DNA of 64,000 bases from Zingiber officinale (taxonomy: Eukaryota; Streptophyta; Magnoliopsida; Zingiberales; Zingiberaceae): contig NW_024589896.1 in the NCBI RefSeq assembly GCF_018446385.1, positions 62,001-126,000 of the forward strand. The letters run 5' to 3'. Each line of letters starts with the position of its first letter. Position 1 is the first letter of the stretch. A program made the position numbers and the translations under genes. This document shows positions 47,540 to 60,299 of this stretch, one piece after another. The notes under the pieces were generated by a model. That model saw only the letters and a list, made by a program, of their open reading frames with translations. It was not told where the DNA came from and searched no databases.

Positions 47540-50500
47540 TCACAATTTCCTTTCTGCAAGGAACGATGTACATGAAAACACAGCCTCATGAATCGTCAAG
47601 TAGAGGGAGTTCACTCCAAGGAACCCTTGCATTTTGTTCGCCCTCTGCAGTTTCTCCATGACTTCTCCCAAAGGGTTTATGAAAATGAGCTACACTCAAA
47701 TCAAACAGTCATTTTATATATATGATCAAATTGTCATCACTCCAATAAACTGAATTCTAATAATTAATATAATACCTCAAGATCAAATTTTGATGCTGTC
47801 TTCTTCAGGTCAATAAGAAAGGAGATTCCACTCGTATCTACTGTAGGCACACCAGACAAATCGAGGATTACATATTGAAGATCCAGTTCCTTTTCGTGCA
47901 TGCTCTTCTCTTCTTCGATCCATCTTGTCATCCTATACGAAAAGAAGAAGTTGGAAAACTCATCTTCTTCAATCAATCAAAAGTGTATAGAACCTAGCTA
48001 GCTACCTTTCCTTGAGATATGTGGTGTTCGAGAAATTAATGGGAGCTTCAATGGCAAGGATGAGGAACCCAGCAACTCCCTTAGCATCTCTATACTGATG
48101 TATGTCTCTGTATATGTTCGTTCCTAAGATGTTCCCAAGCTCAACAATTTTGGGCCTTGTGGTCTGGAGAAGGATTCGAAAGATCGATAAACCGACCTAC
48201 ACGAGCATTTCAAGACATCTGTTAGATATGCACATCAATTTTGAGGCTTCGAGTTCTATCACTGCTAATTCACTACCGCGATGGCAAGCCCTTCCTGGAC
48301 CGAGATGAAGATCACTCCGAGAAACGACGATAGGCAAACGACAAAGTCGACCTTGTCGAGTTTCCATATTTGGAAGGCAGTGGGCACGTCGATGAGGCCA
48401 ATGACTGCGGCGATTATGATGGAAGCGAGCACGACGTTGGGGGTGTAAGCAAACAACGGCATGAGGAAGAGGAGCGTGATCATCACGGTCAGCGCCATCA
48501 CTATGTTCGACATTGCGGTCTTGCAACCGGCGTTGTGGTTCACCGCCGAACGCGAGAAGGCCCCTGAATTGAACAGAAGATCGTTGGATACAATTGAATG
48601 AATAGGTCGAGCAAGTCGATCGCTCTGGCCTCTGCTCGATTGATTCGAGAATTAATTACCAGTAGATACGTAGCATGAAGTGCAAGATCCCACAACGTTC
48701 ATCAGCCCTATGGCCATCATCTCCTTGTTTCCGTCCACTTGGTACCCTCGGAGCGCAGCAAAAGTTCTTCCACTGGCGATCCCTTCCTGAATTAATTAAC
48801 GAGAGCAATGACTCATGATGTCGATATATCGATCTCTCGTCTGAGAAAGAAATTAATTAAACTGGAAGATCAGTGAGAGCTTACAGTGAGAGAGATGATC
48901 CCGGTGGTAAGTCCTGTTTTGATCACGACGCTCAAGTAGGTTCTGTCAAAGACTAGTTTGTTCCAAGATGGACTGTTCAATCCGCATTTCAGATTCCCGA
49001 TCTGCAAAGTGAGAGCTAGCGTGATTGCAGAGTTATTAAGAAACAGAGAGAGTTTTGCACCAGGGAGCAGCACTGACGATGCTGATTCCATGATTTTGAG
49101 CTTTGACGAGGAAGACGATGAGGGTGGAAATTATGACAGACGCCAACGGCGATCCGACTGACAGCCAAAATAGCTTTGGTCTTTTCATTCCCTGCATATA
49201 TGAAAAAATAGAGATCAATCATTGATAATCAAAGGAAGAGGCTAAGTCAAAAGTAATTCTTTTTTTAATCTAATTTGGACTGTTTTTTTGTTTTGAGAAA
49301 AAACTATAAAAAAAACAAAGTTTTCCTTGATTATATTTTCTCTGAATGCCCATTTATCTCTTTTCCCTTTATATATCCCTTTTTCTTTCGGAAAGAAAAG
49401 CTCTTTTTAATTTAGAGAACATAAATGACTCGGATTAAGGGAAAAATATTTATAATAAAGTTGAATTCTTTATCTGGCAATATACTTCAATCGATACTTT
49501 TAAATAATCAAGTATTATCAAATTTAATTTAACTCCAGTCAAAATTATGCTACGTGTTTGGACAAAACTTGTAAAATTAAAACTCTGTTGGTAATAATTT
49601 ATTGTGATGCAGACATTTATTAGCTGACTTCGCGCATGCAGACAAGAAGTATCAATTCCATCACCGGAAAGAAAACTATAATGATTTTAGAGTTTCTGAA
49701 AACATACGACGTATCTCGCCACCAGCAGAAACCCCAAGAAGGCGATCCCCATCGCCACCGTCTGCCATGACCACTGCATGCTCTCACACCACCGCCAACA
49801 ACAAACTGATCATTAATTTTCTAAGGTACCATGTCATAATTAAAAAAAAAATAGTAATTAACCTCATTGACGTTGTGAAAGACAGACGCCATGACTGGAA
49901 CCACCGACATCTCCTTGGTGAAATGGACGATGCCCAAGAGGTTCTTAAGCTGCTGCAGAGACACAATAATGGCTGCTCCGGCCATGAACCCAACCAGCGT
50001 CGCCTTGGACAGGAAGTCGATGATGAACCCTAATCTGTCGCGAGTAGTAACATTTAATTATGAATTTTAGATTAGTAGATACATATATAATATATCGTAT
50101 ACGTACCTTAGAATGCCAAGAGAGGCTTGAAAGACGCCGGCGAACAAGGTGGCAGTGAAGGCCAGCTGAAGGAAGAGGTTCGGGTCGGTGTTAGGGTTCA
50201 CTGCCTGCCTCAGCATGGCCCCCATTATGAGAGACGCTATCGACACCGGGCCCACTGCCAGATCCCTGGAGCTCCCCAGCACCGAGTACACCAGAGGCGG
50301 CACGAAGCTCGTATCTAACCATTTTTCATACACGCATTGAATTAAATTAATAGAGTGTATAGCTTCATTAACATTAATGAACAGAGTTCGGATTGCTGAA
50401 ACTTACACAGACCGATGATGGGAGGCAAATTTGCAAGCTTTGCGTAGCTTATTCCCTGTACATATAAAATAATTAACGTGTTAATTTTTTTTTTTTTATA

Positions 50501-50833
50501 CACATGTGTGTTACGGTCGTGGGCATGCATGCATGCCTGGGGGATGGCGAGGCTAGCGATGGTGAGTCCGGCGATGAGATCGGACTTGAAGAAGGAGAGG
50601 TTGTAGTAGGGAAGCCAGTCGAGGACGGGGAAGAGGTACCGCAAGCCGAGCACGCACTTCCTCCTCGGCGGCTGCCCCTTGAAGTGGCGGAAGGGGTCAT
50701 CGGGGAAGAAGGTCTCCTTCACTCGGCTCTTCATCTTCTCCAGCGAGGTCGTGGGCGGCGGCGCCTCCACCTTGTGAACCGCCGAATCCGTCGCCGCGAC
50801 GGCTATCTCGAGGGCCTGCCTGTCTCTCTCCAT
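47540..50833 (-). CDS. Sulfate transporter family protein, group 3 (SULTR3-like)
   Basis: Twelve exons on the minus strand: 50833-50537, 50455-50407, 50314-50107, 50034-49863, 49773-49708, 49191-49078, 49001-48885, 48786-48660, 48563-48277, 48196-48006, 47932-47776 and 47689-47540. The frame holds throughout, giving 644 residues (family about 630-680). The N-terminus has VHKVEAPPP, typical of plant group 3. The SLC26/SulP core has SLAIPQGISYAKLANLPPI, SSRDLAVGPVSIASL and GCKTAMSNIV, with about 10-12 membrane segments. A cytosolic STAS domain ends the protein (YVILDLSGVPTVDTSGI). Group 3 members move sulfate or related anions such as phosphate; the substrate cannot be read here. The first intron begins GC rather than GT (CAG|GCATGC); any GT alternative would insert residues into a strictly conserved segment. 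TATA-like sequence lies close upstream. Confidence 0.94.
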
Positions 50834-50888
50834 ATGGCAGTAGTGGAAGTGATCGATACACAACTCTTGTGGCTTCCTTTTATAGCTA

Positions 50889-50898
50889 GCTATTTATA
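50889..50898 (-). promoter_or_regulatory. TATA-like box upstream of the sulfate transporter
   Basis: The minus strand reads TATATAAATA about 56-65 bases before the ATG at 50833. A second CTATAAAAGG lies at 50876-50885, closer in. Either implies a short leader. This is inferred from position. Confidence 0.45.
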
Positions 50899-51624
50899 TA
50901 CATGTAAATGTTATTGTATATGCACATTATTGTAGGATTAATGGTAGGGGACAAAGGCAGTGAAGGTCCAAAATGGTAAAGGAAGAATCGAAACAAAGGT
51001 AACGGAAAAGTAGTGGGGATAATAATAAGGGGGGAAATTAAAGGAGCCGGGGAAGAAAAGAAGAGGCGAGGAAGGAAAGTAATGCAAAAGGAAGGAAAGT
51101 AATAATGCAAAGGGGGTGGATAATGGAGAGAGATATCCATACTTATATGGATGGAATTAGAGGGGATCTAAATCGGTGTGGTCCATAACTCTGCTTTTTT
51201 TTTTTCTCTCTCTCTCTCTCTTTTGTTTTTTTGATATTAGCTAGGTAGAAGGTTTTTCCCTTTAATTTATCTATTAAGATACATTTTATAGGCATTTAAA
51301 TGTCGACCTTTAACATGTTTATGTTTATTGACAGTATTTTTTTATGGTATAGTGATAAAATATTTAGAAAAAACAAATACAAGGATGAATATTTTGGAGA
51401 TTGGCTTCTAACTTTATATAAATTATGCTCCAGATTTGATATAAATGTCTGAATAAATTTTGATTTGATATATCAAAAATTTTGTAATTCCGGAGTCAAA
51501 ATTATAGCTTCTCAAAACACGAAACCGTGCATCATTTATGGTAGAAAATGTTGCAGAGCCTCATGGAACTATAAATATTAAACATCCTCGCCATGCTAAG
51601 ATGAGAGAAAAAATTAATATTTAT
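50899..51624. other. Promoter-side flank of the sulfate transporter gene
   Basis: A purine-rich stretch (GGAAGG/AAAGGGG strings) occupies about 50940-51160. It is followed by a CT microsatellite at about 51206-51221 and AT-rich DNA. No ORF is supported. Confidence 0.5.
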
Positions 51625-51912
51625 TTTTAAAAAATAGATTTATTTTAAGGATTATAATTTTAAATTTAACTAAAATACCTCTTGAACTAGTTTTATTTTA
51701 TTTTATTTTTAAAATAAAAAAGAAATCAGAGGTGTCCACAACTTATAATGGAAAAAGGAGGTGATGTTGTTCATCGAAGGATGACATGAGAATATTCGAT
51801 GGTAAAAGGTAAAATTAAACAGTGAAGTTAATAGGACACGACAACATCAAAAAATAATAATAATAAAATAAAAAAAAATGAAGTGCCTTTTACTAAAGTA
51901 CATTTTATACTC
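51625..51912. repeat. Dispersed repeat, copy 1 of 3
   Basis: Contains GGTGTCCACAACTTATAATGG, GATGGTAAAAGG and AGGACACGACAACAT. The same order recurs at 54235-54490, and its first third recurs at 55225-55340. Non-coding; class unknown. The AT-rich DNA after it (51913-52470) partly repeats 51265-51435 (both end in GCTCCAGATTT) and has no gene. Confidence 0.75.
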
Positions 51913-52470
51913 ATTTAAAAGTGGACCTTTGAAATATTTATTTTTATTAGGATTCATTTTTTCCCCTAAGGATGTAGTGAAGTTGTATAGAAAAATAAAT
52001 ATAAGGATAAATATTCTAGAGGTTGGCTTCTAAACGTGTGTAGACTGTGCTCCAGATTTATTTGTTAGTAAATCAAAAGAGAAGGTCGTACAAGATTAAT
52101 TGACTTATTATCTATTAACATCGGAGAGAAAAACGATTAATCTATAAACTAACTCTAATAGAGAAATTTCAAGGAGCTGGAAATTGTCAAAAGCAGAGAA
52201 CTTTTTTCTAGATTTAATCAAATAAAATTGATTCAAAATAATATCTTAATATTAACTAAATAAATGTTAAAATAGTCTCAAAATCCTAATAATATTTTTT
52301 AAAAAATCTTAATAAAAAATTAAATTATTTGGAGCTTCTGAAGAGAATGATATTTTTTTTAAGTTGTTATTGGTTAGGTCTGATAATAAAATACATATAT
52401 TAAATACCTATGAATTAATCAAAGTTAAAAAATTATGACACCTGAAGTTGAATGGATGACTTTGTGTCTT

Positions 52471-54111
52471 TGTTAGAAGCATTCGATCACTTTTAATATG
52501 ATCCGAGTCTCCCCTCTAGCATTTGATGATTCTTAATCTGCTCTTGGCCTTTCCATCTTAGCTTGACCATGACTTTGATATCACTTGGACCAAAATAAAT
52601 TTATATATCATTATAATTATATGTTATTATTCACTTTAAACTTAAATTCACATGACTTTATAATTATATTTTTAATATTGTTGTACAAAAGGATATTTAC
52701 ATATCTCCACAAATGACATGATATTGTCCACTTTAGACCTAGACTTTCATGACTTTACTCTTGGGCCCTTCCTAAAAGGTCTCATGCCAATGGAGATATC
52801 CTACATCCTTTTAAACCCATGATTTTTACTAAATTTTTTCAATATGAGACTTTGATTGAACCCCAACAATCCTCCCCTAAAACGAAGGACCACAATTACT
52901 CTTATGATTTGGGCCTCCCTGCGAGAATTCGATCACCCTGGCTTGCTCTCCGCCACCCCACAAGCATCAGCATCCAGTCACCTTGACTTGTTTCGGGCCT
53001 CCTCATGAGCATCCGGTTACTCATGACCAGCTCTGGGTCTATCCTCAACTTCGTTCAAGGTCACCCCACATTACATCTGGTCTAGACCATGCCTCTGATG
53101 CCATTTGTTGAGACCAAAGGATGTCCACATATCTCCACAATGACATGATATTGTCCACTTTGGGCCTAGACCCTCATGACTTTGCTCTTGGGCTCTACCT
53201 AAAAGGTCTCATGCCAATGGAGATATCCTACATCCTTTAAAACCCATGATCTTTACCAAATATTTCTAATATAGGACTTTGATTGAACCCCAACAATCCT
53301 CCCCTCAAACGAATGATCACAATTACTCTCATGGTTCGGGCCTCCTCGCGAGCATTCGATCACCCTGACATGCTTTGGGCCTTCCCGCGAGCATCCGCAT
53401 CCGATCACTCTTGATCTACTCCGGGCCTCCCTGACCTACTCTAGGCCTCCCCGCAAGTATCCCGTCACCCTGACCTACTCTGATACCATTTGTTGTGCCC
53501 AAAAGGATATCTACATATCTCCACAGTGGTATGATATTGTCCACTTTGGGTCTAGGCTCTCATGGCTTTGCTTTTGGGTTCTCCCCAAAAAGCCTCATGC
53601 CAATGAAAATATTCTACATCCTTTTAAATCCATGATCTTTATCAAATCTTTCTAATGTGGGACTTTGATTGAATTCCAACAATCTTCCCCTTAAACAAAA
53701 GAACCATCATTAGTCTAATGGTCTAAGCCTCCTTGTGAGCATCAAGTCGCTCTTGACTTACTTCAAGTCTCCCCGCGAGCATCCGGTTATCCTGACCCGC
53801 TCTAGGCCTCCCTGCGAGTATCCACTTCCGGCCACTCTTGACCTACTCTGGGTCTACCATCAACTTCGTTCAAGGCTCTCTCATATTGCATCTGGTCTGG
53901 ACCATGACTCTGATATCATTTGTTGTGCAAAAGGATGTCCATATATCTCCATAATGACATTATATTATCCACTTTGAGTCTAGACCCACATCACTTTATT
54001 CTTGAGTTCTTCCTAAAAGACTTCATGTTAATAAAGATATCCTATATTTTTTTAAACATGTGATCTTAATATTTATTAAGTCTTTCTAATATGGATTTTG
54101 ATTGAACATTA
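52471..54111 (-). mobile_element. Tandem array of TRIM retrotransposons (four LTRs, three interiors, plus a decayed fifth unit)
   Basis: Four roughly 190-bp copies occur at 52679-52868, 53106-53295, 53491-53681 and 53921-54111. Read on the minus strand, each starts TGTTGGGGTTCAATC or a variant and ends near CAACA. They are separated by interiors of 237, 195 and 239 bp. Each interior starts with a Met-tRNA-type PBS (TGGCATCA, TGGTATCAGAG, TGATATCAGAG) and ends in a purine tract (AGGGGAGGAT). These are LTR, PBS and PPT in miniature, which is the TRIM layout. A decayed interior and partial LTR lie at 52471-52665. There is no coding capacity. Confidence 0.82.
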
Positions 54112-54234
54112 AAAAAAAAATATGAGACTCTCGAACAATCAAAATCATGGAATATCACGGAAGTATAAATGTTTAAACATCATGACTTACGAAGAGTACT
54201 TACTTTCTATACATTAAGATGATTTATTAAAAAA

Positions 54235-54490
54235 ATAGTTTTTTTTAAAAAATATTATAATTTAAAATTTAACTAAAATACCTTTTGAACTAGCTTTATT
54301 TTATTTTAAAAATGGAATCAAAGGTGTCCACAACTTATAATGGAAAAGGAGGTGATATTGTTCATCGAAAGATAGCATGAGAATCTTCGATGGTAAAAGG
54401 TGAAGTGAAATAGTACACGACAACATTAAAACAAAAAAAACATGAAGTGCCCTCTAATAAAATACATTTTATATCCATTTAAAAGTGTAT
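54235..54490. repeat. Dispersed repeat, copy 2 of 3
   Basis: It matches 51625-51912 in order, with small indels (AACTAGCTTTATTTTATT, GGTGTCCACAACTTATAATGG, GATGGTAAAAGG). It lies directly beyond the TRIM array, so copies 1 and 2 flank that array in direct orientation. Confidence 0.75.
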
Positions 54491-55224
54491 TGGGATTAAG
54501 TTTAGATGATGATGTATTTTCATCCTTATTGTATTGGATTAAAATGAAGAATTTTATTATTTTTAGTAATAGTAAATTAGGTATCTTTACCCTTTTACTT
54601 CTTTGATGGATAATAAATTTAATTTTTATTTAGATATATTTATAATCATTAATTTTTTTAATTTTTCTTGTGTCTCTATTTTATCATTTACAATTATTTT
54701 AATTTACGTGATGAAAAATATAATTTATTTTTTCTTTTATTATGTGTCTAAAAAGACTCATCTAGCACTTGATAAATGATAATGGCGGATTTAATCTTGT
54801 TGAGATATTCATTTTTTTAGGAATTGTATTGAGTTTTATCATTTTATACATGTGATTTTTATTTATTTTCTTTTTTGTGCTTCACAAATGATGATGAGTT
54901 GAGGACGGGAGCATTTTTTTTTCTATTATTGTCTCATTTTATTTTCTTATTTTCATATTTCATTTGAGTAATTAGACATATTTCTATTTTTCTTTAATTT
55001 TAAAATAATTTTGAATATACTTCTTTTCAACTAAGAGAATTATAAATTTATTATCTCTTTGATGTGTATTATAAACACATGTTGTCAGTCCTAAGTCCGA
55101 ATAAAAAAGGATGATGAATTTTTTTTTAAGTAATATCAAAGGACTAAATTTTTCCACTTAAAGCCTTAAAGAAGCTTGTTATCAAGAGTATACTACTGTA
55201 CACTAAAATGACAAAAAATTATTA
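54491..55224. other. AT-rich DNA, nothing recognised
   Basis: No ORF, inverted ends or known repeat is visible. It separates copies 2 and 3 of the dispersed repeat. Confidence 0.45.
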
Positions 55225-55340
55225 GTTATTAAAAAACTAATTTTTTTTACCGATTATAATTTTAAATTTAAATAAAATACATCTTGAATGAGTTTTATTT
55301 TTATTTTTTAAAATAAGAAATTAGAGGTGTCCACTATATG
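55225..55340. repeat. Dispersed repeat, copy 3 of 3, truncated
   Basis: It matches the first third of copies 1 and 2 (AATTTTAAATTTAAATAAAATAC, GAGGTGTCCAC). It stops where the LTR element at 55348 begins, so that element probably inserted into it. Confidence 0.65.
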
Positions 55341-55748
55341 ATTGATATGGCCGACTAGACGGAGTGAATAACCTATAATAAAAATTTAACACTTCTCTGG
55401 CTTCTAAACTTAGTATGCACAAGCACATATTAGTTAATTAAAATTAACATAAAAGAAAGTAGAGAATTAAAAAGTTACTTAGTTATAATCTGGGTGGTTG
55501 TTAATTCAAGGTTGTGAAATAGTACACTACCAAAGCTCCTTTTTTAATAAGTGTCAGAGGCGGAGAAACCCCTTATACGTTGAGTGTATAGAAGCTTAAA
55601 ACAAAAAACAAAACAAAATACAGTGTGTGTTGTATCAAACTTTGAGTACCAGAGTTCTATTTATAGCACATTGGTTAAAAGTCATTGGCTGACGTGGCAC
55701 CTCTCGGACCCCTAGATTGGTCCTTGGACCCGTCTAGGCACTTGGACC

Positions 55749-58699
55749 TAGACTCGACCCCGGGCTGGGTCTGGCCCGGACCCGGCTCGGGCCCGTAACC
55801 GGGTCTGGCCCGGACCCGGCCCAGGCCCGTAACCGGGTCAACGGGTCGGTTGCCCGTTGACCCGGTTCGCCGGGTCGAACCGGAACCGGCTCGGCAAGTT
55901 GCCGGGCCGGTTCCGGTTCATTGGTTGTAAAATCGGCGAACCGCCAGTTAACCGGCGGGTTGAACCGGTGGTTCAGTCGCAAAATTTTTTTTTTTTTAAA
56001 CGGCTTGAACCGCTGGTTAACCGGCGGTTCATAGCCGTTGGAACCGCCGGTTAACCGGCGGTTCGTAGCCGTTGGGAGGATTTTTTGGGTATTTTTTTCA
56101 ACGGTTAGGATCATTTGACCGTTTTTTGATCAATGGCTATGATTTAGTGTCCGTTACTATCAAAACTCTATAAATAGAGAGTTCATTTCATCATTTTTCA
56201 CACACATCTTCTCTACTCTTAATCTCATTTTCGTATTCTCTAATCTCTACACGCTTTCGTTTTTAATTTTCAATTACAATGGAAGGAGGCCGCGGAGGTG
56301 CATCATCTCGAGCTCGGAAGGGAAAGCAAATAATGAATCCAGGGAGGAGGACCCCAACATTCAATCCACCAATGATGAGATCGAGAATCTTCCGAATCCG
56401 ACACCCGAAACACAAGGAAGTACCGATGCAATTACTTCTAAGGTTCGGGAACTTCCTCCTCTAAAGTCTTCTATTTTCACTAAACATTTTGAGAAGGTCA
56501 CTCTTCCGTCGGGAAAAATGCGTGCAAAATGTAAGCACTGCAATGCTTCCTACAAATTCCAAGTCGGCGGCGGCTATGGGTCGTTGAAACGACATGTAGA
56601 AACGAAGCACCCGACGGAATATGGACTCGACCGTTCTCAAACACAATTATCAAGATTTTCTTCAACTAGCGGTAGTACCGATTCCGGTTTATTTTTATAT
56701 TCGGATAATAAATTAAGAGAATCATTAGCTAAATTTGTTTCCGTAGAACATCTTTCTTTTAGTTTTGGATCTAAATGCACATTTGAAGATTTTTGTAAAG
56801 AATCTCTTAATCCATGTGCTAAACGTGTTCCTAGGACTATACTTACTCGTACAATTAAAAAATTAGTAAAACAAGGAAAAAAGAATTTAATTGATGAATT
56901 TAGTAAATTAGATAATGAAGTTTCTTTATGTTCCGATATTTGGAGTGATCATTGGCAAACACATTCGTATATGGGTATGACTTGCCATTGGATCGATAAC
57001 TCTTGGAACCTCCAAAAAAGATTATTAGCTTATAGAGTTTTTGATGAATCACATAATGCTCATAATATCGTACAATTATTATGTTTAATTTTAGAAGAAT
57101 ATGGTTTAACTCATAAAATATTTTCAATATCATTAGATAATGCTAGTTCTAATACCGCTTGTATAGATGATCTAAAATTTGTTTGTAACCTATTATTGGA
57201 GGTTTATTTTTTCATATTCGTTGTGTATGCCATGTTTTAAATTTATGTGTTCAAGATGGTTTAAAAATTTTAGAAAGTTATATTAAACCAATTAGAATTG
57301 CAATTTCTTATTTATGGTCTCATCCATCTATAATGAAACAATGAGGTAGGTTTTGTAAAATTAATGGAATGAGACCTAAAAAATTTCCACGTGATGTACC
57401 AACACGTTGGAATTCAACATACTAATTATTACAAGATTCATTTCAATATAAAAAATTATTATGTTCATTTTTTGCACAAAATACTAATACTAATATATAT
57501 TTATTTTCACAACAATGAAATATTTGTAGTAGTATTTGTGAAATTTTAAAAGTATTTAATGATGCAACCGAACAACTTTCCGGTGTTTATTATCCCACTG
57601 CTCAATTAATTTTAGAAAGTTTTTCTAATATAGTATTAGTTTTAAATGAACATATTAATAATGAATCTTTATCTCCTTGCATCTTAGCTATGAAAACTAA
57701 ATGAGAAAAATATTTTTATTTAATTCCTGAAATTTATTTAATTTCATTTGCTTTAGATCCTAGATTTAAATTTGAGGTTTTACAAGAAATGTTAACTTTA
57801 TATTATGACGCTTTAATTCCAATTAAAGATTCTTCTTCCCCTGATCCAGTTAATATTATATATAATGTTAGAATTTATTTATATGATATTTATAATCAAT
57901 ATTATGCAAAATATGGAACACAAATTAATATTTCTGAAATTCAACAAACTACTAGTAGTAATTTAAAACTTACAAAAGCACAACTCTTATTAAAAGAACG
58001 GACAAAACGTCCACGAGGATCCTCAAGTTCCACACAGGAACTTGAGAATTATTTTACGACTTCTTTTGATTTTAATGAAGCAGATAGCGAAAACTTCGAT
58101 ATCTTAAAGTGGTGGTCACAGAAGGCTCAAAGCTTTCCCGTTCTCTCCGTGATCGCAAAAGAAATTTTAGCTTGTCCAGTGTCAACTGTTGCTGTGGAGC
58201 AGACGTTCAGTGCCGGCGGTAACATATTAGATGAACGACGATCAACTTTATCTCCCGACTCATTGGAAGTCCAAGCATTACTGGACGATTGGACCAGAGC
58301 GGAGAAAAGAATCCAAGGAATGCAACTTTCAGATGACGAAGTTGAAGATTTTGATACTGAAGGAACAAATACGACAGGAACAGGAAATGGAAGTGAATGA
58401 AAATGTAAAAGGATAAAAATGTAAAAGAACTACTTGGGTTTTGATTCCCCTAAAGGGATACGTAGGAAACTTAAATAAGTGCAAGCCCTTTTTTCAATAA
58501 ATTTTAATTTCTAATTTTTAATTTTTAATTTTTAATTTTTTTTAACATATTAATCTTGAACCGTGGCAAACCGTGACGAACCGTGAACTGTAACTGTCTT
58601 GGATGGTTAAGGTTAAGGGTCGACCTGCCTGGAACCGTCGAACCGACGGTTCCGAACCATCGGTTCCGAACCGTCGGTTCCGAACCGTGGTCAGGTCTA
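55749..58699 (+). mobile_element. hAT-superfamily DNA transposon (2951 bp), defective
   Basis: The 8-bp target duplication CTTGGACC is perfect (55741-55748 and 58700-58707). The ends are imperfect inverted repeats: TAGACTCGACCCCGG on the left, and TAGACCTGACCACGG as the complement of the right. Subterminal regions are packed with AACCGG/CCGGTT and GAACCG/CGGTTC motifs, including a perfect 24-bp palindrome at 56041-56064. Inside is a broken BED/hATC transposase. It sits in the LTR of the gag-only element. Confidence 0.92.
56279..58400 (+). pseudogene. hAT transposase with BED zinc finger and hATC dimerisation domain, broken
   Basis: The frame from ATG 56279 (MEGGRGGASSRARKGK) shifts near 56325. 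The next frame carries the BED finger (CKHCNASYKF ... LKRHVETKHP) and the RNase H-like core start (CSDIWSDHWQTHSYMGMT, SISLDNASSNT). A second shift occurs near 57197. Then stops follow at 57342 (TGA), 57423 (TAA), 57516 (TGA) and 57702 (TGA). From 57789 the frame is open to 58400 and encodes the hATC region (YFTTSFDF, DILKWWSQKAQSFPVLSVI, STVAVEQTFSAGG, LDERRSTLSPDSLEVQALL). The protein class is the plant RICESLEEPER/DAYSLEEPER type. It cannot be functional. Confidence 0.9.
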
Positions 58700-60299
58700 C
58701 TTGGACCCGTATAAGTGCTTGGAGTCGGTTGACGTGGACTCCAATATTGATATTCTTTGCAATGGCTCGTTGACGTGGCCGAAATGATCCGAGTGCATAG
58801 GCCTAGTCTGAGTGTCTGGACCTGGTCCAGGAGTCTGGACACTGTCAACTCTAAAGTAGACTGTTTTCACATCTAGTCGTTTGGGTGATTCTCTGGCCGT
58901 CCAAAGTTGAGCTCACTCAAACCCAACTCCGACCTTCTCCTCGAGCAGTCTTCCTCTTCGTCTTATCGTTCCTCGAAAGCATCGCATGCGTCTTTCTCGC
59001 CCTCCGGTGCACTCTTCCACAGCTTCTCGTCTCTCAAATGCATTAAACCCGTCGACTCGCTTTCCGTGTCATCCTTCTCACTCGCTATATCTTCCGCTCA
59101 ACTTCTTGTGTTCCTAAGTACACTTAGACATAAGAGATTAAAATTGTAGAGTCTAACTTAACTTTGTTGATCACATCAAAACGAATCCAGATTAAGTACA
59201 ATCTCTCCCTTTTTGATATGTATTAACCCAAATTAAAATTAGGATAAAATAAATAATAAAAAAATATTAAAAAATAATTTTGTAATTATTACAAGTAATA
59301 AATGTGCAATAAATATAAGAATTATATAACTCCCTTTTAACTTAATCCTTAATTTCTCCCTATTTGATCAAAAAAAATATTATAAAAAATATGAAAAAAA
59401 GTTAGAAAAATATTTGAAATTTTTCTAGGGGGTTTAAATAGTGTAGTCAAGAACATGTCTTTTTATTAAAATTAATTTTTCAAAGATAATATTTTTTACC
59501 AATTAATTTTTTGTTGTTTCAAAAATAATTTGAAAATTATTTTAAGTTTCAAAAAATCCTGCAAATTTTGTCAATATTAAACATAAGTATCCGAACTATG
59601 AGAAAAATTTTCACAAACAAAAGAATTTAATTTTATCCAAAATAAATAATTTTTAAACATAATAGTTATTTTTAATATAAATGCTTAAAATTAGATTTTG
59701 ACTTATAAAAATCTCGTTAATTTTTCTAAATATTTAAAATATAACAGTCTTGAGCTTAAAAATCAGGTTTTTCAAAATAAATTTTTATAAAATTTCAAAT
59801 TAAATTTAGGCAAACATATAAAATTAATTTAATAGGCTAAACATGATTTAAGAACCCAAAATAAATTTCTACCTAATGGATTAATTAAATATTTTCTAAG
59901 AATGTAATTTTTTTGGCACTTTTACTATTTACCCTTTTAATTTCTAATATACCAATTTAACCCTCCAATAATTTTATTTGAAATTGGTGAAATATTTAAT
60001 TTTGACCATGTATAATTCTTTTTTAATAATTCTATTTCTTCATTCAATTTTACATTTTCAACTTTATCAGAGTGTTCTAACGGTATACATTGCTAAGTTA
60101 ATTTTTAATTTAATGTTATCCTTTTTTTAATTTAATATATTTAGACCTTAATTTAAATTTTAATCTAAACATTAGTTTAATACCATCATATAATTATTCG
60201 GGAGGTAGAAACCTTACCTCATTTATCATGTCGAATTCGTAGTTTGATTCTCCCTTCATCGCTGCTTTCTTATTCCAGCATACTCCTCATGCTCAGACT

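Noticed and set aside
48370..50935. Plus-strand ORFs over the sulfate transporter exons (for example 50504-50935)
   Set aside because: They overlap exons of a well-conserved minus-strand gene and give acidic or low-complexity translations.
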